Below, piece after piece: positions 1 through 12,800 of a stretch of DNA of 64,000 nt. Origin of the DNA: Oreohelix idahoensis (taxonomy: Eukaryota > Mollusca > Gastropoda > Stylommatophora > Oreohelicidae); NCBI GenBank assembly GCA_024509875.1, contig JAMPIV010008526.1, positions 62,001 through 126,000 on the forward strand, given 5' to 3'. The notes below the pieces were generated by a model. The model made no database searches, was not told where the DNA came from, and saw only the letters and a program-made list of their open reading frames with translations. How positions within the stretch are numbered: the stretch's first letter is position 1; each line of letters starts with the position of its first letter. Made by a program: the position numbers and the translations under genes.

Positions 1-3000
1 ATGTTTGGAGATGTTTAGGAAGCTGGTTCTTTTCAGCCTGTTCTTTGTCACACTATGGAGTTTGGCATGCATTGGATGACTTGGCATTCGTAGAAGCTTC
101 TCACTGTGAGTGAATACCTTTTCCTCACGTCTGTCATCAAGAGAGCGGATGTTGGTCTATCGCTCCATTGCCTGGATTGGAGAAGTCTTCATCCCTCCAG
201 TGATTAGTCTAAGGCCTGAATTTTGCACTTTCCCTAGACATTCTGTGTTTGTTTTAGATGCTGTGGCCCAGGCTGACATGCCATATTCAAGTACAGGTCT
301 GACTGTGCCTGTATAGACTTTTTTTAAGTATGTTGGTATTTGCCCCCCAACTTGTGCCAGCCAGTTTCTTCATAATAGAGAGCTTTCTTATTGCTCTCTG
401 TTCTACTGCTTTTATGTGCGGCTTCCAGGTGAGTCTCTTATCCAACTTGACTCCTAGGTATGTTGGGTTTTCCTCGATTGGAAGTTCACTTCCATTTAGC
501 TGCAGTTTGATCGTTTCTCGGCGATTTGACAGAGAGAAGCAGGTTGCTACTGTCTTGGAGAGGTTTATCTGTACTCCCCAATCTGATGCCCATTTACCGA
601 TGGTATTTAGCGCAGCTTGCATCCTGAACTTCGCAGTAGGCAAATGTTCAGCAGCAGACCAGGCAGCAAAATCGTCAGCATGAAGAGCCCTGGAGATATG
701 CCCGGGCAGTTTCTCTGCAATATCATTTATATATATATGATAAAAAGTGTGGGGGAGATAACTCCTCCTTGTGGCACACCCTGTTGTAGAGTGACGCGAT
801 GGCTCAGTTTCCCGTCAAGTTTTACTCTTGCTGTGCGGTATCGAAGAAAGTCCCGTATCCAGTTGAACATTCTCCCTTCAATTTTGCTGTTGAGCATCTT
901 AAGGAGGAGTCCTTCTTTCCATACCTTATCAAAGGCTTTTGTCAAGTCTACAAAAACCGCCAGTACTTTCTGTTTCTCCTGAAAGGCATTTTCTACTTCC
1001 TGGGCTAGATATACTAGTTGGTCTTCGGTGCTGCGATTTTTCCTAAATGCTGACTGTGTGTTATCAAGCAGATGGTTTTTTTTCCAGATGTTTCAGTAAT
1101 CTTGAGTTCACCATTCTTTCCATTACCTTACCCAGACAGCTCAGTAGGCTAACTGGTCGGTAGCTGGACTTGCTTGTTTTCTCCTTTTGTTTCTTTCTGA
1201 TGGAACAATGATTGCTTCTCGCCATTGATCTGGAAATTTTCCAGTACTCCATGACTGATTGAAGATTAGGAGGAGCTTGTGCCTGGCTACAGGTCCAAGG
1301 TTCTTGATCATATCATTTGTGATGCCATCTTTTCCTGGAGCTTTTCTGTTCTTTAGTTTTGTTATGGCAGCACTGAGTTCTCTCATAGTAAGGGGTGACT
1401 TCATGCAGATATCTGGGTTTTGGTGCTTCAGTTTTTCTTTTACTTCCTTACGTACTTCTTGGATCCGTGCATGTGAAAGTGATGTGGTGCTTTCTTCCTT
1501 GTAGAAATCTGCCAGGATGTTTGCTGCCATCTTTCCTGTGTGGTATTTTTCATTTTCCTTGATGACAGTCTTACAGTAGCTGGTTGTTGTTTCTTCATTT
1601 AGCACTCTTGTCAGATTCCATAGCTTGCTTGAGTCCTTTTCCATGTTGAGACTGCTGGTCTTCTGGTGCCAGCTCCTTTGGATTTCAGCTTTCTTTTGTT
1701 CATTGAAAGCTTGTTTTATGCTGTTGTGCCTCTGTGTGTTCTCTAATGTGGGATTTTGCTCCATAGTTTCCCATACTTTATTTAATTCACTATGGAGTTT
1801 TCCCAGGTTGTCACTCCAGTATGGTTTGTAGTCTCGTCGTTTACCTCGTGGAATTGACTTCTTTGCTGCTTGGATGATTGCCTCACTGATGATGGAGATG
1901 TTTTTATTGATGTTATTTGAGTGGGCAATGTTCTGACAGAAATTGTCGGCTTGTTCTTTAAAAAAAACCCCAGTTTGCTTTTTTGAAATTTCTCCTGCAC
2001 TTCTTATCTCAGATATCTGTAATGTGACTGGTACATGGTCACTTCCCCCAAGTTGAGTATTTACTGTTCTGGTGGTGAGTCGATGTATGTCATCTGTAGC
2101 CATAGCAAGATCTGGTGTGCTCGTTGTTTTCCATACTCTGGAATAGAAGGTGGGCTTATCCTCTGGTTGGTTTATTAGAATTAGTTTATTCTCTACCATC
2201 CAATCTTCCACCTCTTCTCCTCTTGGATCTGTTGCGTCATAGCCCCAGCTGGGTGAGTGGCTATTGAAGTCACCCATAATGAGGTGTCTCGATGCTGCAA
2301 GCTTCAATTTGTGTAGCTCCAGAGTTGTGGTTGGAGGGCTGTAGCAGTTTGTGATCATTAAGTCTCCACTGGGCAGCAGTAGTTGGACTGTTATGTATTC
2401 AAGTTCGTCCTCACCAGATCTGTATGTCTCTACTGCTGGGATTGAGGTTTTAATCAGTGTGAGGATTCCTCCCTTAGTTCTTTTTGCCCTGTCTTGGCGG
2501 AAGGATTGGTATCCACGTACACAAAGAATCGTTGGGTATCTTTTAGGTGAGTTTCTTGGATGCAGATTATATCAATGTTATTTTCCCTGAGGAATTCTTG
2601 TAACTCCGGTTTCTTGTTCCTCACTCCTTCTGCATTCCATTGAGCCACTGTAAGATAGTGGGTTGGTTGGTCAGTTGCTCTACTTTGCCTTCCCCCGACC
2701 ATTTGGTTGGCAAAGGCACCGGTTGCTTGGGTGGGCCCTTTCGAGGCTAGGGGCCCGGCTCCGCTCCTCCCCGGTTGTAGCTGATAGGAGCGACGCCATG
2801 ACGTAAGTCGAGATTGTCGCATGACTCCATACCGCAAAAGCGTGTGTGTCCTAATTTTTCCCGGTGTCTGCGCCGTAGCTAACACACTCCGTCTTCGGCA
2901 GGCCGGGTTGTGTTTGTTGTTCAGGGTTGTCTCCCATAGCCTTTCCATCTCCCGGTGGTAGCTGCAAGGCAGCAGATTGGTTTGTTTACCGAGGTTTACC

Positions 3001-3268
3001 TTCCCCGTGGCTAGAGCTTATAGCGGCTCTTACTCGCTTGATGCACCCGTCATAGGACATATGGGGGATTTCAGTGGGGGTATCAGTGCCACCTGTTACC
3101 CCTCCCCGTCCTGTTGGGAGGACATCGCCGTTTGGTCCGCGACTGTTTATTCGTCCAGCAATGCTGACTTAATTCGCAGCTGACACACCATATCTGGAGG
3201 TCGTTCCACTATCCGCCACCCGTGGACGCGCCTGGTTGGGGTCGGTCGCCCCTTTGCCAGGATCCATT
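1..3268 (-). mobile_element. Ingi/I-like LINE, cut by left window edge, frameshifted
   Basis: Non-LTR retrotransposon on the minus strand; its 3' part lies beyond position 1. Order of domains: a GC-rich 5' leader (about 2950-3268); an N-terminal segment (2948-2454); an apurinic-type endonuclease with QWNAEG, IQETHL, MGDFNSHSPSWGY and GGSDH motifs (2700-2030); then a reverse transcriptase with KAPGKDGITNDMIKNLG, YRPVSLLSCLGK, FDKVWKEGLL and QGVPQGGVISPTLF. The catalytic box reads HADD near 670 instead of the usual YADD. The thumb region continues to position 1. The reading frame shifts near 2400, 1200, 1000 and 700, so the copy is dead. Sequence organisation matches the LINEs at 30.8 and 55.2 kb, which carry RNase H; here that domain would be off-window. 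Family name is inferred from the endonuclease-RT-RNase H order. Confidence 0.88.
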
Positions 3269-3680
3269 TTCACATAATGTAGGAAAGTTTCAGTTGTTTC
3301 TGAACACAAATAAAGATTTTATCACAATTTGAATTTTTTCGGTACATCTCGTAGATTAAGCGCACACATATTTTAAGCCTATATTTACAGACATGACTAC
3401 CGTTACTGATTTTGCATTAAATAATTTATTTATAATGATAACATAAAGTGTTATATATCTAAGTATAGAGAAATGAAACCCCTTTGACATGCACCTAACT
3501 GAATAATTCAATGGCTTTAAAAATACATGCAACATGTACAGTAATGAATGCAGAAAAATTTAAAAATATAAAACATTTAGAAAAAAATTGTACTTAGGCC
3601 TACCCACAAAAATAATCCAATTTGGAAGCCTGGAACTCCTAGAACCACTTTCATCCAATTATATGGAACACAGACAAGTT
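3269..3680. other. AT-rich stretch without gene
   Basis: Nothing coding seen. A near-direct repeat containing GTTTCAGTTGTTT lies at about 3288 and again at about 3676, next to the broken 3' end of the piggyBac gene. It might mark a deletion boundary, but that is a guess. Confidence 0.4.
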
Positions 3681-4976
3681 TCAGTTGTTTTGAATAATAA
3701 ATAAAAATGTTTCCTTTCGATTAACGTTGACAGTTTCAGTGAAATAATGACTCCTGTTATTCAGATATTGAAGCAACGGCACACTTGTGTAATATCGATC
3801 AGCATAGATGTGATGACCTTTTCCACATGGTTGTAGCAAAGTGTCAAAAACTTTGATGGCTTGCTGGCTATTTACATCAGTATCTGCACTGTAAGAAGTA
3901 TTGGCCCCAAAGTATATCCACAAATTTACTACATACCCAGTGCTACTGTCACAAAGACCGAATGTCTTCACATGATATTTTTTGGGTTTAGAGGCATTGA
4001 ACATTTTGTGAGCCCATCTGCCTTTCCACCCAATTACCATTTCATCCAAAGACAGCTCCTTGTAAGGGTAAAATGCTTCCTGGAATCTAGATAACATTTT
4101 CTGTAGAAATGGTTCAATCTTTGCTTTACCTTGTGCGTCTACATCACTCACATGAAACATCGTGTGATATAACATCTGAATCCTATCCCGTGTAAACTTC
4201 TGTCTGTACCAGGGAGTTTGCATAAAGCCTTCATTAGACCAGTAATCACTAATGGCTGGTTTTTTTATAATCCCCATTGCTTTTATCACAGCAAAAAACT
4301 TGCATAGTTCTGGAGATGTAACTGGATACCAGTTTTGATAGACAGATCTTTTTGTCGCCGTTTCTGATTTTGACTGACAGAGTAGCTCAGCATATTCATT
4401 GATAGAAACAGTAAGCTCATCTATAATCTCATTAGTTAAAACAGCTTTGAGACAATAAAATGCAGAAGAATCATCAGGTATAATATTTGGATTCACACCT
4501 GTAATCCTAGCATGAGGCGGTACAAATTGGAAAGCATTTTGTGTTGAGCCAGCATCAACTTCAGTCCACCTAATTTCCTCATTCATTGCACTTGTATTAC
4601 CATCAGTACTTGTGGGTTCTGCTTCTCTATGGGGTGATCTAGATGTAGGCCTGTCTTCTCTTAATCTTTTCTTCATGGGAGCTTTACCTTTTCCTTGTTG
4701 TCTTTTCACTGGCCTGGCATTTCTAGTACTAGTACCACTGACAGAACCAGCTAGGGGAAACGCCCCCTTCTCATCTGATTCAGTGTTTTGATTACATATA
4801 TCTTCGCTGGGCAAAATATATTCTGAATCTGAACTGTCATCTTCACTCGATAACTGATCATCCTCATGTTCGATCCAAGAAGAAATAAGTCGTGCTTCTT
4901 GCACCCCCGATAACCTTTGTTTACAATCGTTTGAAGATGAAGCCATTTTGGTTAGAAAAAATTTGTTTACGATCAA
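3681..4976 (-). pseudogene. piggyBac-family transposase, C-terminally truncated
   Basis: A 431-codon ORF for a DDE_Tnp_1_7 (piggyBac/PGBD) transposase, which would cut and paste DNA at TTAA sites. The N-terminus is acidic and serine-rich (residues 35-70), followed by a basic stretch (about 90-115), as is common in the family. The domain begins near residue 150. The first catalytic aspartate is D311 in LSLDEMVIGWKGR and the second is D393 in YADRYYTSVPL. Family members are usually 550-600 residues and carry a third aspartate further on. Here the ORF stops at 431 just after ETVNVNRKE, and the next 400 bp do not continue the protein in any frame I could follow, so the enzyme lacks its third catalytic residue. 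Met11 (MASSSND) is an equally good start. A TTAA-flanked MITE sits 130 bp upstream. Confidence 0.85.
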
Positions 4977-5105
4977 CAGCCAAACAAAGGTACTAAAAAT
5001 CGAACGTAATAAGTAAAAAAATACACCACGCTAAAAATTGTAAACAGATTGAATACAGGAAGTGACTATAAATGTTGGATTGGATAAAACATCGACAATT
5101 TTTCA

Positions 5106-5217
5106 TTAACTCTTTGCCGATAGAGACTTCATGTCTAAAGCCATTTCACGGGGCTTGCCATATATTTGGTACCAAATAGGCGCCACTTCACGGGGCTTGC
5201 CAGAAAGTAAGAGTTAA
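5106..5217. mobile_element. piggyBac-type MITE, 112 bp
   Basis: Bounded by TTAA on both sides, with terminal inverted repeats TTAACTCTT...AAGAGTTAA. Inside is a short direct repeat, TTCACGGGGCTTGCC, present twice. TTAA targets and short CTCTT ends fit a piggyBac-mobilised MITE. Two further elements with the same ends occur at 27699 and 48279. Confidence 0.72.
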
Positions 5218-5564
5218 AAAAAAAAAAAAAACATAATGATGAAGAATCTACCGTTTTGAGACAGAGGGAATAATGTCATAAGCCAGTGGTAGCAATTGAA
5301 TATAGGCCTACTGGTTGAAATGAAGAACAGTCAGCCCTCTGTTCGATTGGGTCTTAAAACAGAGGAATCCTAACTCTAATGACGTGGGTGACTTATTTGG
5401 ATGACTTAGAACACATCCAAATGGTCTTTATTTCAACCAACAATACTTTCTAAAATTGTAGCCACTATGTATTCTAATTATAATACAACAGAGGTTGAAC
5501 CTTTCTTCATAATTTTTTTTTTCCATTTATATATTCTTCTTCTTTGATCCCAAGCTGCCGACCA
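5218..5564. other. No gene seen
   Basis: A poly-A run at 5216-5231, then AT-rich sequence without recognisable coding or repeat content. Confidence 0.4.
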
Positions 5565-6258
5565 TCAAAGCAGTCAGTGGCCATCACGCCTAGTGGCGTC
5601 TTGTAGGGCAACAACAAATTGATTCCACTTTGCTCGGTCGGTGGCCATCCTTCGTACAGTGCCCCAACTCTGGTTCATTCTTTGCATCTCAGCCTCCACA
5701 GTCCTCCACCAGGTTGTTTTTGGTCGGCCTCTCTTTCGTTTTCCTTCAGGGGTCCAAAGCATAGCTGTTCTTGTGATGGCATCAGGGTTTATTCTGAGGA
5801 CAGGGCCAACCCAGCTCCAACGTCGGCCAACTATGATGGTGTGCATGTCCTCTTGCTTGCTCTGAGTAAGCAGATCTTGGTTGGTGATGGTATTTGGCCA
5901 AAAGATTCGGTGAATTTTTCTTAGGCATGTTGTGTGAAAAGAGGACAATTTCGACATTTCCTTCTCTGTAACTCTCCAGCATTCCGCACCATAGAGAAGC
6001 ACTGAAAGCACACAGCTCTGATATAATCTTAATTTTGTGCTTGTGCTGTATTGCGAGGACTTCCAGATGTTGTTTAGGCTAAAAAATGCTGTTCTTGTCT
6101 TATTCATTCTGATGTTGATGTCTTTGCCTGCCCGTCTGGTGTTACTATGCATCCTAGGTATGTGAAGGTGTCTGTCTGTACAAGTTGCTGATTCCTTACT
6201 GATATGGGCTCAGGGTTGCTCACATTGAGCGTCATGACCTCTGACTTCTTTAAATTGA
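5565..6258 (-). mobile_element. RTE-like LINE, 3' fragment
   Basis: The minus strand encodes the C-terminal part of a LINE polyprotein. It starts with the thumb motif DTFTYLGC near 6160 and continues with LLYGAECWRVTEKEMSKL, the signature GKRKRGRPKTTWW, and a WNQFV end at about 5600. An open frame covers 6152-5574; a frameshift near 6155 separates the thumb motif from it. The 5' end, endonuclease and catalytic RT core are absent, as expected for 5' truncation. The related host annotation 'craniofacial development protein 2-like' often given to such fragments is a LINE endonuclease and should not be used. Confidence 0.85.
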
Positions 6259-7133
6259 TATTTATATATTAATATCCCTTTAACCTATAGTCAAAATTAC
6301 GATTAACGGTGTGTCTAATTCCAAATAATATTTTCAGTTGCTGATACATGGTCATTGTATCAAAATCTCCTTTCCAATTATTGTAAATAGAATAAATTTA
6401 AAGTTTGGGATTGATTGGATATGCGTGCTTTTTTTTCATTTGTCTTATATAATAGTCTCCCCATATCTGTCATGGTGCACATAACGGAGTGGATGATGTG
6501 AAAGTCTGGGGTGTTAGGGATGATGCACGTGTCTCTATTTATCCTCATTATCAATGTGTATTACAAAAACTTCATTAGAACCTTCACTTTCCCACCGTTT
6601 ATTTTTTGAGGATATATAGTGTAGTCAATTCAGGACAATAAAATCTGATTATTAATCATTAAATATGTTTGTTCTTGTTATATATTATTGTGCTATACTG
6701 TGTACTTCTGTAGGTCTTTCTACTGTCAACACCTCTTCTTTAGTTATGTGTAAACTGCATGCTTGTAAATAATCTAATATTAGTATTCTCTGTTGTTCAT
6801 ACTTCTTACATTTTAGCAGGAAAAGCTCTATATTATTTTCATGTAGACACTGCACAGTAAGGTTCTTCTATTCTAAAATAACCCATTCCTAGTTTGAGTA
6901 TAAGTAGTTTTTTACTACGTAGACTATAGCTAATGTAATTTATCAACTGTATTGTTGATTAAAATTACATTTTCAAAAATAAAACAATTACAAGTTACCA
7001 CCATGCTGACAAAGTTCAGTAAGATGAAAGACACAAATCTTTAACAAGCTGAAAGAGGGAATTGGGGTTGGTGTAAAGGTAAAAATTGTTTTTTAGTGTG
7101 CGTTATTTTTGTTTTTCAATGTATAACATTAAT
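6259..7133. other. AT-rich non-coding DNA
   Basis: No ORF, RNA gene or repeat recognised. The missing N-terminal exon of the C11orf54-like gene could lie here, in 7220-7982, or left of the window. I looked for a short ATG exon ending in a GT donor with a phase-1 end and found no convincing one. Confidence 0.35.
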
Positions 7134-7219
7134 GGTCTTTTATATGTGGACATGCACCCTAATATAACTGACTAGGTTGAATAGGACGTGCCTCGCCAAA
7201 ACGAGGCAAAATTTTATTT
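7134..7219 (+). repeat. Dispersed ~86-bp repeat with GCCTCG/CGAGGC stem
   Basis: Contains a short hairpin, GCCTCGCC-AAAA-CGAGGC. A second copy lies inverted at 46979-47066. Most differences between the copies are CG in one and TG or CA in the other. Class unknown. Confidence 0.65.
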
Positions 7220-7982
7220 AAAATTTTTTTTTAATTTTAAAAAGGAATGTATAATTAAACACAATTTAAACCATTTAAAGATTATAACAGTTATATATTT
7301 CAGCTGAGATTATATTATTAATATAAATCTTCCACGAGCAAGTTACTAACTATTGTGAATCAAAGTAGACTATGAGGATTGAGGTTATGAAAATCTATTT
7401 TTCTTTGTGTCCAACATCACTTACGAAAGAAGCTAGCCTCACTCATATTTTTATTTGGTTGATGTCACATTTTTTCAACCTCCCCCTCTCGTCACACGAC
7501 AACACAACATTTTGAACCTCATTCCCCCCCACCCCCCCTCCTTGTCGCATATGGATGAGTACAGTTGCAGCAGTTAGGCTTATGTGTGAGGTTTAATTTG
7601 ATTTAGTGCTTGTTAAGTCTGGTGTGTTCTGTTCTTAGTTGGAAGATGGTGCTCTACTTCACGTGTCATAGGCTGTCATTTTTGTTTGGATGTGTCATTT
7701 CTTTTTACATGGAACGTACAGCAGACCCTTTTGCCCATTCATCTTTAATTTTGGATAGGAGTGAAGATAGATATATTTTAAAATCTGGAATGACATTTCA
7801 GCCACCTTTATTAGTACTAAACAGCAATGGAAACTGAGCAGATGTGACATTGCCCTGGGCAGCAAAATACCTAGTAAGTCCAAACTGGGGCAAGTTATAA
7901 GATTTGACCTGAAGAATAAACAATGGTAGTACGAACCTTCATTATGTTTAATATTTATGTATTTCCATTTTTTTCCTTTCAG
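7220..7982. other. Intron or 5' flank of host gene
   Basis: AT-rich, with C-rich runs near 7525-7545. Short ORFs here have no recognisable content. It ends in a pyrimidine tract (TTTTTTCCTTTCAG) that forms the acceptor of the first visible exon. Confidence 0.4.
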
Positions 7983-8081
7983 TTTTGCAGAAGGGACTTT
8001 CCCAGAATTTCAGCTCTAGTGCAGTCACAGTGGTTGACTGCCCAGATCTGACACAGCCTCCATTTGACCTGGCTGCCGAAG
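7983..8081 (+). CDS. C11orf54: C11orf54-like ester hydrolase, first visible exon
   Basis: First recognised coding exon of a homologue of human C11orf54 (PTD012), a zinc-dependent ester hydrolase of the DUF1907 family. The exon is 99 nt, preceded by TTTCCTTTCAG and followed by the donor G|GTATTT. It begins with two bases of a split codon and ends with one base. It encodes LQKGLSQNF...VDCPDLTQPPFDL, which matches the N-terminal region of the human protein from about residue 20. The preceding exon, with the start codon, was not found. The intron that follows is 18.6 kb and contains the suspicious 9.6-25.5 kb block. Confidence 0.88.
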
Positions 8082-8264
8082 GTATTTAAAGTGCAGTTGA
8101 TCTATAATTCCTGTTTTTCATTGTTCACTTTCATGTAACAACTTCTATTTCTCTCGTAAAGTTGCAGGTTTATCTCAGGTTTGAGGGAGCAGTAGTCATG
8201 TTTTTACTTTGTCTCCTAAGACACTTCCTGCACGTACATGGGGCATATATATACGTTATAATAG

Positions 8265-8535
8265 CCCCTTCAGTCATAACTGACTACAGGAATGTGCCCC
8301 TGATGTGACAGCCCTTAGCTGTTTTTTTTTTCTGGTGTTCCTTTCAACGTTTTCTCCTCTCTTCTGCTTACCATGAGAGCTTCTTTTCACCCGGTCTGAG
8401 GTGGCGCCATAGAGAGCATCACCATTTGGTGCAATTGGCAGCTTCATCCTCCAAGGTTGCTGGATTTATGTCCAATGCCTTCATATCTTTCTTGCAGACA
8501 TCTTTGAACCTCATCTGCAGCCGCCTAATTGTTAT
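8265..8535 (-). mobile_element. RTE-like LINE, C-terminal fragment
   Basis: The minus strand reads RFKDVCKKDMKALDINP followed by an eroded Trp-Lys end, the usual last 50 residues of one RTE-like LINE family. It is a short 3' relic. A more complete relative of the region just upstream is seen at 51961-52640. Confidence 0.6.
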
Positions 8536-8620
8536 TTATACATGCTTCCTAATAGAACCAACGGTTTGTGCACCTAGCATGGGGCTTACATCATAAGAGT
8601 AAGGCAAAAATTCTTCATTG

Positions 8621-8770
8621 TTTTTTTAATACACTTATTACCATTGGTATATTTTATACCACAGATTTTTTTTTAATACACTTATTACCATTGGTATATT
8701 TTATACCACAGATTTTTTTTTAATACACTTATTACCATTGGTATATTTTATACTACAGATGTTTTTTTTT
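8621..8770. repeat. Tandem repeat, ~47 bp x 3
   Basis: Three units of a T-run followed by AATACACTTATTACC and ATTTTATACCACAGAT. Units 1 and 2 are almost identical. Confidence 0.85.
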
Positions 8771-8892
8771 AAAATATACAGAATGCAGTTAGCTTCACTT
8801 AGAGACATCCATGTTTACTTACCTAGATATGTCTAGATGCACATAGATGTACATTAACATTAACAAATAGATTAAAGAATAGATAACTAGAT

Positions 8893-9018
8893 ACAGAAGT
8901 GAAAATGATGAGGAAGACATGGAAAGAACTTGATCAGATGGCACGTGACTGGAGGACTTGGCATGTGTTTGTTGAAGGCCTATTCTCCCTGGGGAGCTAA
9001 GGGGTATTGATCGAACAT
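8893..9018 (+). mobile_element. 3' end of family-C RTE-like LINE
   Basis: Matches the last 125 bp of the LINE at 60.6-64 kb: GAAAATGATGAGGAAGAC, then ACTTGGCATGTGTTTGTTG, and the terminal GGGTATTGATCGA. Only the tail end survives. Confidence 0.75.
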
Positions 9019-9605
9019 TAACAAATAATTTTAATTATGATAACTGAAGTAGAAGATACAGTAAGCTAAAGTCTGCAAGCGTAGAGAGAGAGAGACATAT
9101 TAAAGAGCATGGAAAGAGGTACTAAGGTACTCCCATTTAACAACTAGCAGACATTAATGAAATGCCATAACGTCCAAAAAGTATAAATTAAAAAGGGGTA
9201 ACTTGAGTAACAGTCAAGCAATCCACGAAAACCCTAGGCTTAAATCCCAAACCCGAACCCATACCCTAACCACTGATCCGTGCTGAATTAGACTCAAGAT
9301 AGACAATGGCTTTAATGGCTCACATGGGCTGGCATAATGCTAATATTGGCTTTTCGCTCACAGCCGATAACAAAGACGAAACCAAAACAAACGAACACAG
9401 GCAAACACGCTAGCAAAAGGCTTGAAACGCAAGAAAAATAAAAGGCATTATTTTATATATCCGAGTTGCTATATTTCCAACAGCTAATAATCCCCTTTAT
9501 TAAGGACATAACAAACTATGGAGCCACACCCACAATTGCCATAAAAATGAAATAACAAAAGCAATACGGGGAGACAAGCAAGGGGGGGGTGCGTCTACTA
9601 GGACG

Positions 9606-9606
<1 letters not shown>
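9019..9606. other. Transition into low-confidence sequence
   Basis: AT-rich, then A- and C-rich. No gene. A run of loosely telomere-like CCC/AACCC words at 9230-9275 is too irregular to count as telomeric DNA. Confidence 0.35.
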
Positions 9607-9643
<37 letters not shown>

Positions 9644-9668
9644 GGGTGGGGGGGGGGGGGGGGGGGGG
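9607..9668. repeat. Near-pure G homopolymer
   Basis: Almost uninterrupted G for about 60 bases, with more G-runs to 9780. Long pure G is rare in animal genomes and common in failed base calls. It marks the left edge of the suspect block. Confidence 0.8.
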
Positions 9669-9839
9669 CGGGGTCGGTGGGGCGTACTGGGCGTACGGTG
9701 GAGGGAGGGGGGGGGTGCGGTGCGGCGGGGGTTATGGGTCCATAACATGGGGGGGATGGCAGGGGGGGGAAGGTGAGCACAGGTGTGGACATGGGCAAAT
9801 ATAGAAGCCATGTGATGTTTGGGGGGAACATGGGTCAAT

Positions 9840-12800
9840 CCTGAGGTAAACGGAAAATGGCTGGCGTCTTTCCTCAGACGTCCGCCAATTTTAGCATGTC
9901 ATAGCGCTTAGAGTGGGACTACCACCGCGATATTGCAGCCTCGGTAATACAGCTGACTAATGGGTACTGTGGCTGACTAGGGGAGGACGGAGGAGTAGAA
10001 AGCACGATGCGCTGAGGATCATATAGCGAGTGCCACACATCCACGTCTGACAGGGCTAGCAAGAGAGTAAATACATCTATGACGAGGAGCTAAGTTAGAA
10101 TAACGCCACTTCATTATGCTCTACAACTGTGAACGACATACGCGTTTGTCTGAGCCTGGAACACAATTGCGTCCCTACTTAGTGGAGCGAGGGAAACCGT
10201 GATAATATGGACACTCATGTAGTCTTGCAATCACATACATCGCTAACAACTGAGACGGCAACAGTTGAGTCTCTTAGCCGAGGCGGTCTTGGGTAGCACA
10301 TGTCGATGCTACGCTCTCCTACGTACAGTTACACCTACTACTATATTGCGACTGTACCACAGGAGTATTCTGGCGGGGGCTGAGGAATTTGGGCTAAGCC
10401 GTAAATGCAATGACACCAGTACACTGTCGTGCATGGCTGAGTGCAAAAGTCGTCTTCGGGTCTCTGTGCGTGTGGGGTGCGCCGGGTGATTGTGGTTTTT
10501 GACATGTACGCTTGTATCACAGTGTCGACAGAGAAGGCAAACAGATGACAACAGCTTCAAGCGAAGACGCCTTAGCGTTACTGTATCTTCTACGTAAGGT
10601 TGAGAATATTTGAAAATGGTTGGGGTAATGTTCGTGCTTTTACCCAGTAGCTCCAAAGGGAGTTGTAGCACTTCAACAATATATTGGCCAAGGTCCTCCA
10701 GCAACGTGCCTTCTGTGTATTGGGCAGCGGACCAGGGTGCGGAAGCATCAGTATGCACACACACGAACGGGCACAGGAGATAGAGATTGTTTTGCGCAGG
10801 CTTGTTTGGATCGTACACGCTGGGTGTTAGGGTATGGTTCACCAACTCTCTCTGTGCTGCTTATGTGAGTGGGTAAGTATAAACTGGGTGGGAGATTGCT
10901 GGTTGCGGTACTGCATTCGGTATATTGTTAAAACAAACATATCACGCGTTCTACGTACTATCAACTGATCTCTTTACCTTCCAAATAGTAACTTTTCATA
11001 TTATATATGTACTTTTCCCGAACAACTGCAGTCTTACAAAACAGCCCCATACTTTGTTTAATGTGGGTAATAGCACATGGGTACATATACAACAATATCG
11101 GCAATCAGTAGTGGAGCGCGATAGCAGATATTCACTTCTAATATATCAAATCTGTGGTAAATCATATTCTCGAGCTCTAAGGTGTGATTCTAATTGTAGC
11201 GAGATAGTAAGAGAGATCATTCCAGGAAAGATAATGTGCTGTGGGGCTCAACTCCTGAGGCACACGGCGCGTAACACACACAAAGACTAACAACTACAAC
11301 AGAAAATCACATGTAACAAACGATGAAATATAAGGAATTAGGGTTGGTTGGTGACACAGTGGCCTCTGCAGTTTACCCCAATCCAGTAAGAACATTTTGT
11401 TTACCACAAGAAACTTCAGTACACTACAACAAAACACAGGTGGCCATGAGGTGTGCAGTCTAATATAGAAGCAATGCATCAATATATAGACACCGGAGCG
11501 GCGTCCGGCTGACACGATGAGGCTTACAGACTGAGACGACACTGTGAGGCACGTACGCAAGAAGAGTATGAGAAGAAGGACTGCTGGCGAATTGATAGAA
11601 CACACAATGATATAATACTCGGGCGATGACACGCATAAAATGAGCATATCACAAGGCACAGCCTCTCGATGAGATAGATCACATGAGGCAAATTGCGGGC
11701 ACACATATATGGTGGCCGAGAGCGGCGGCTAACGGAGTATGACGGCCAACGCCAAAACACACACGTGGAGATATATTAAGAAAGCGAGACAGGACCATTG
11801 GGTAGTGGCAAAGAATAGAGAGTAAAACAGATGCATTAGAACAACACAAAGCACATTGAGAAAAAAACCGCATAGAGGGCAGCAGGATCTGGTCTCGAAG
11901 ATACAGGAGTCCCATGATCGTATGTAGGTCTTTGTATGTCGGAGAGGGCTAGTAGTCATCACTCTTGAGGATTGACGAACCACAAGGGTAAACTTTATAA
12001 TTGAGGGCAATGTGTCGGGCTACAATGATAGATATCTCATATTTGTTTAATAAAACGAACTGGATCTTCTGCCCAAGTGTCTCTGACAGAAACAGATCAA
12101 AAACAGGGAGAGAGTAATTAAACTCATGACACAGTTAGCTCACAGACAAGACGAGATCTTATGGACAGGGGATGTGATATATCTGATACAACTAGAGCAA
12201 ATATGTCAAAGACAGGAATATGTCACAATCAGATGCACTTCGCTCAGATAATACAAAGAGAGCCTATTAGGGAGACGTAATGTGAACGTAATAACTAGGT
12301 CAATATGTGTGAGGAGATGTGCGGTGGAAACGATACACAGGTTCAGTCAATTATGCGCGCTAGCGTGTCCACGGATACACGGAAGAGTCTGAGGGTACAC
12401 TGGTTCAATGGTAAAGGGCAGAAACAGTACTTGAACCAAGTCTATCTTTTATATTGCGAAATTATCTGTTATATAGGATGTAGTCTCTCATTGGGGGTTG
12501 GTGCGAGGAAGTCACATTGCGCCGATTGTGGCGAATGACTCTGTAATGGTATCTCTCTCTGGTGAAGGACGGCAAACAGTTATGGAATTAATTGTAGGGG
12601 GATATAAATGGGCTTTGTCAAAATTTAGATCTGGTTCGATGTGCTGGGTGTAGTAATATGTTATGGGGGCGGTTTGTCTGTAATGTGGGGGTTTTTGTTG
12701 CGTGAGGAGACGAAGTGAATTTTTGGGGGGGTTGTTTGGTTGTGGGTTGGGGGGGTGTGTGGGGGGGTGGTGGTTATGTAACATGGTATAAGAATATGAT

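Noticed and set aside
7000..7085. ACCATGCTGACAAAG as the start exon of the host gene
   Set aside because: The frame stops after 14 codons and the sequence does not match the expected N-terminus.
9230..9275. Telomere-like CCCTAA words
   Set aside because: Irregular spacing and few exact units; not a telomeric array.
9500..9838. Proline-rich ORFs near 9.6 kb
   Set aside because: Same cause: G-run read in reverse; no domain.
10309..10845. 178-codon ORF in the noisy block
   Set aside because: No motif, low credibility of the underlying sequence, and length within chance for a block of even composition.
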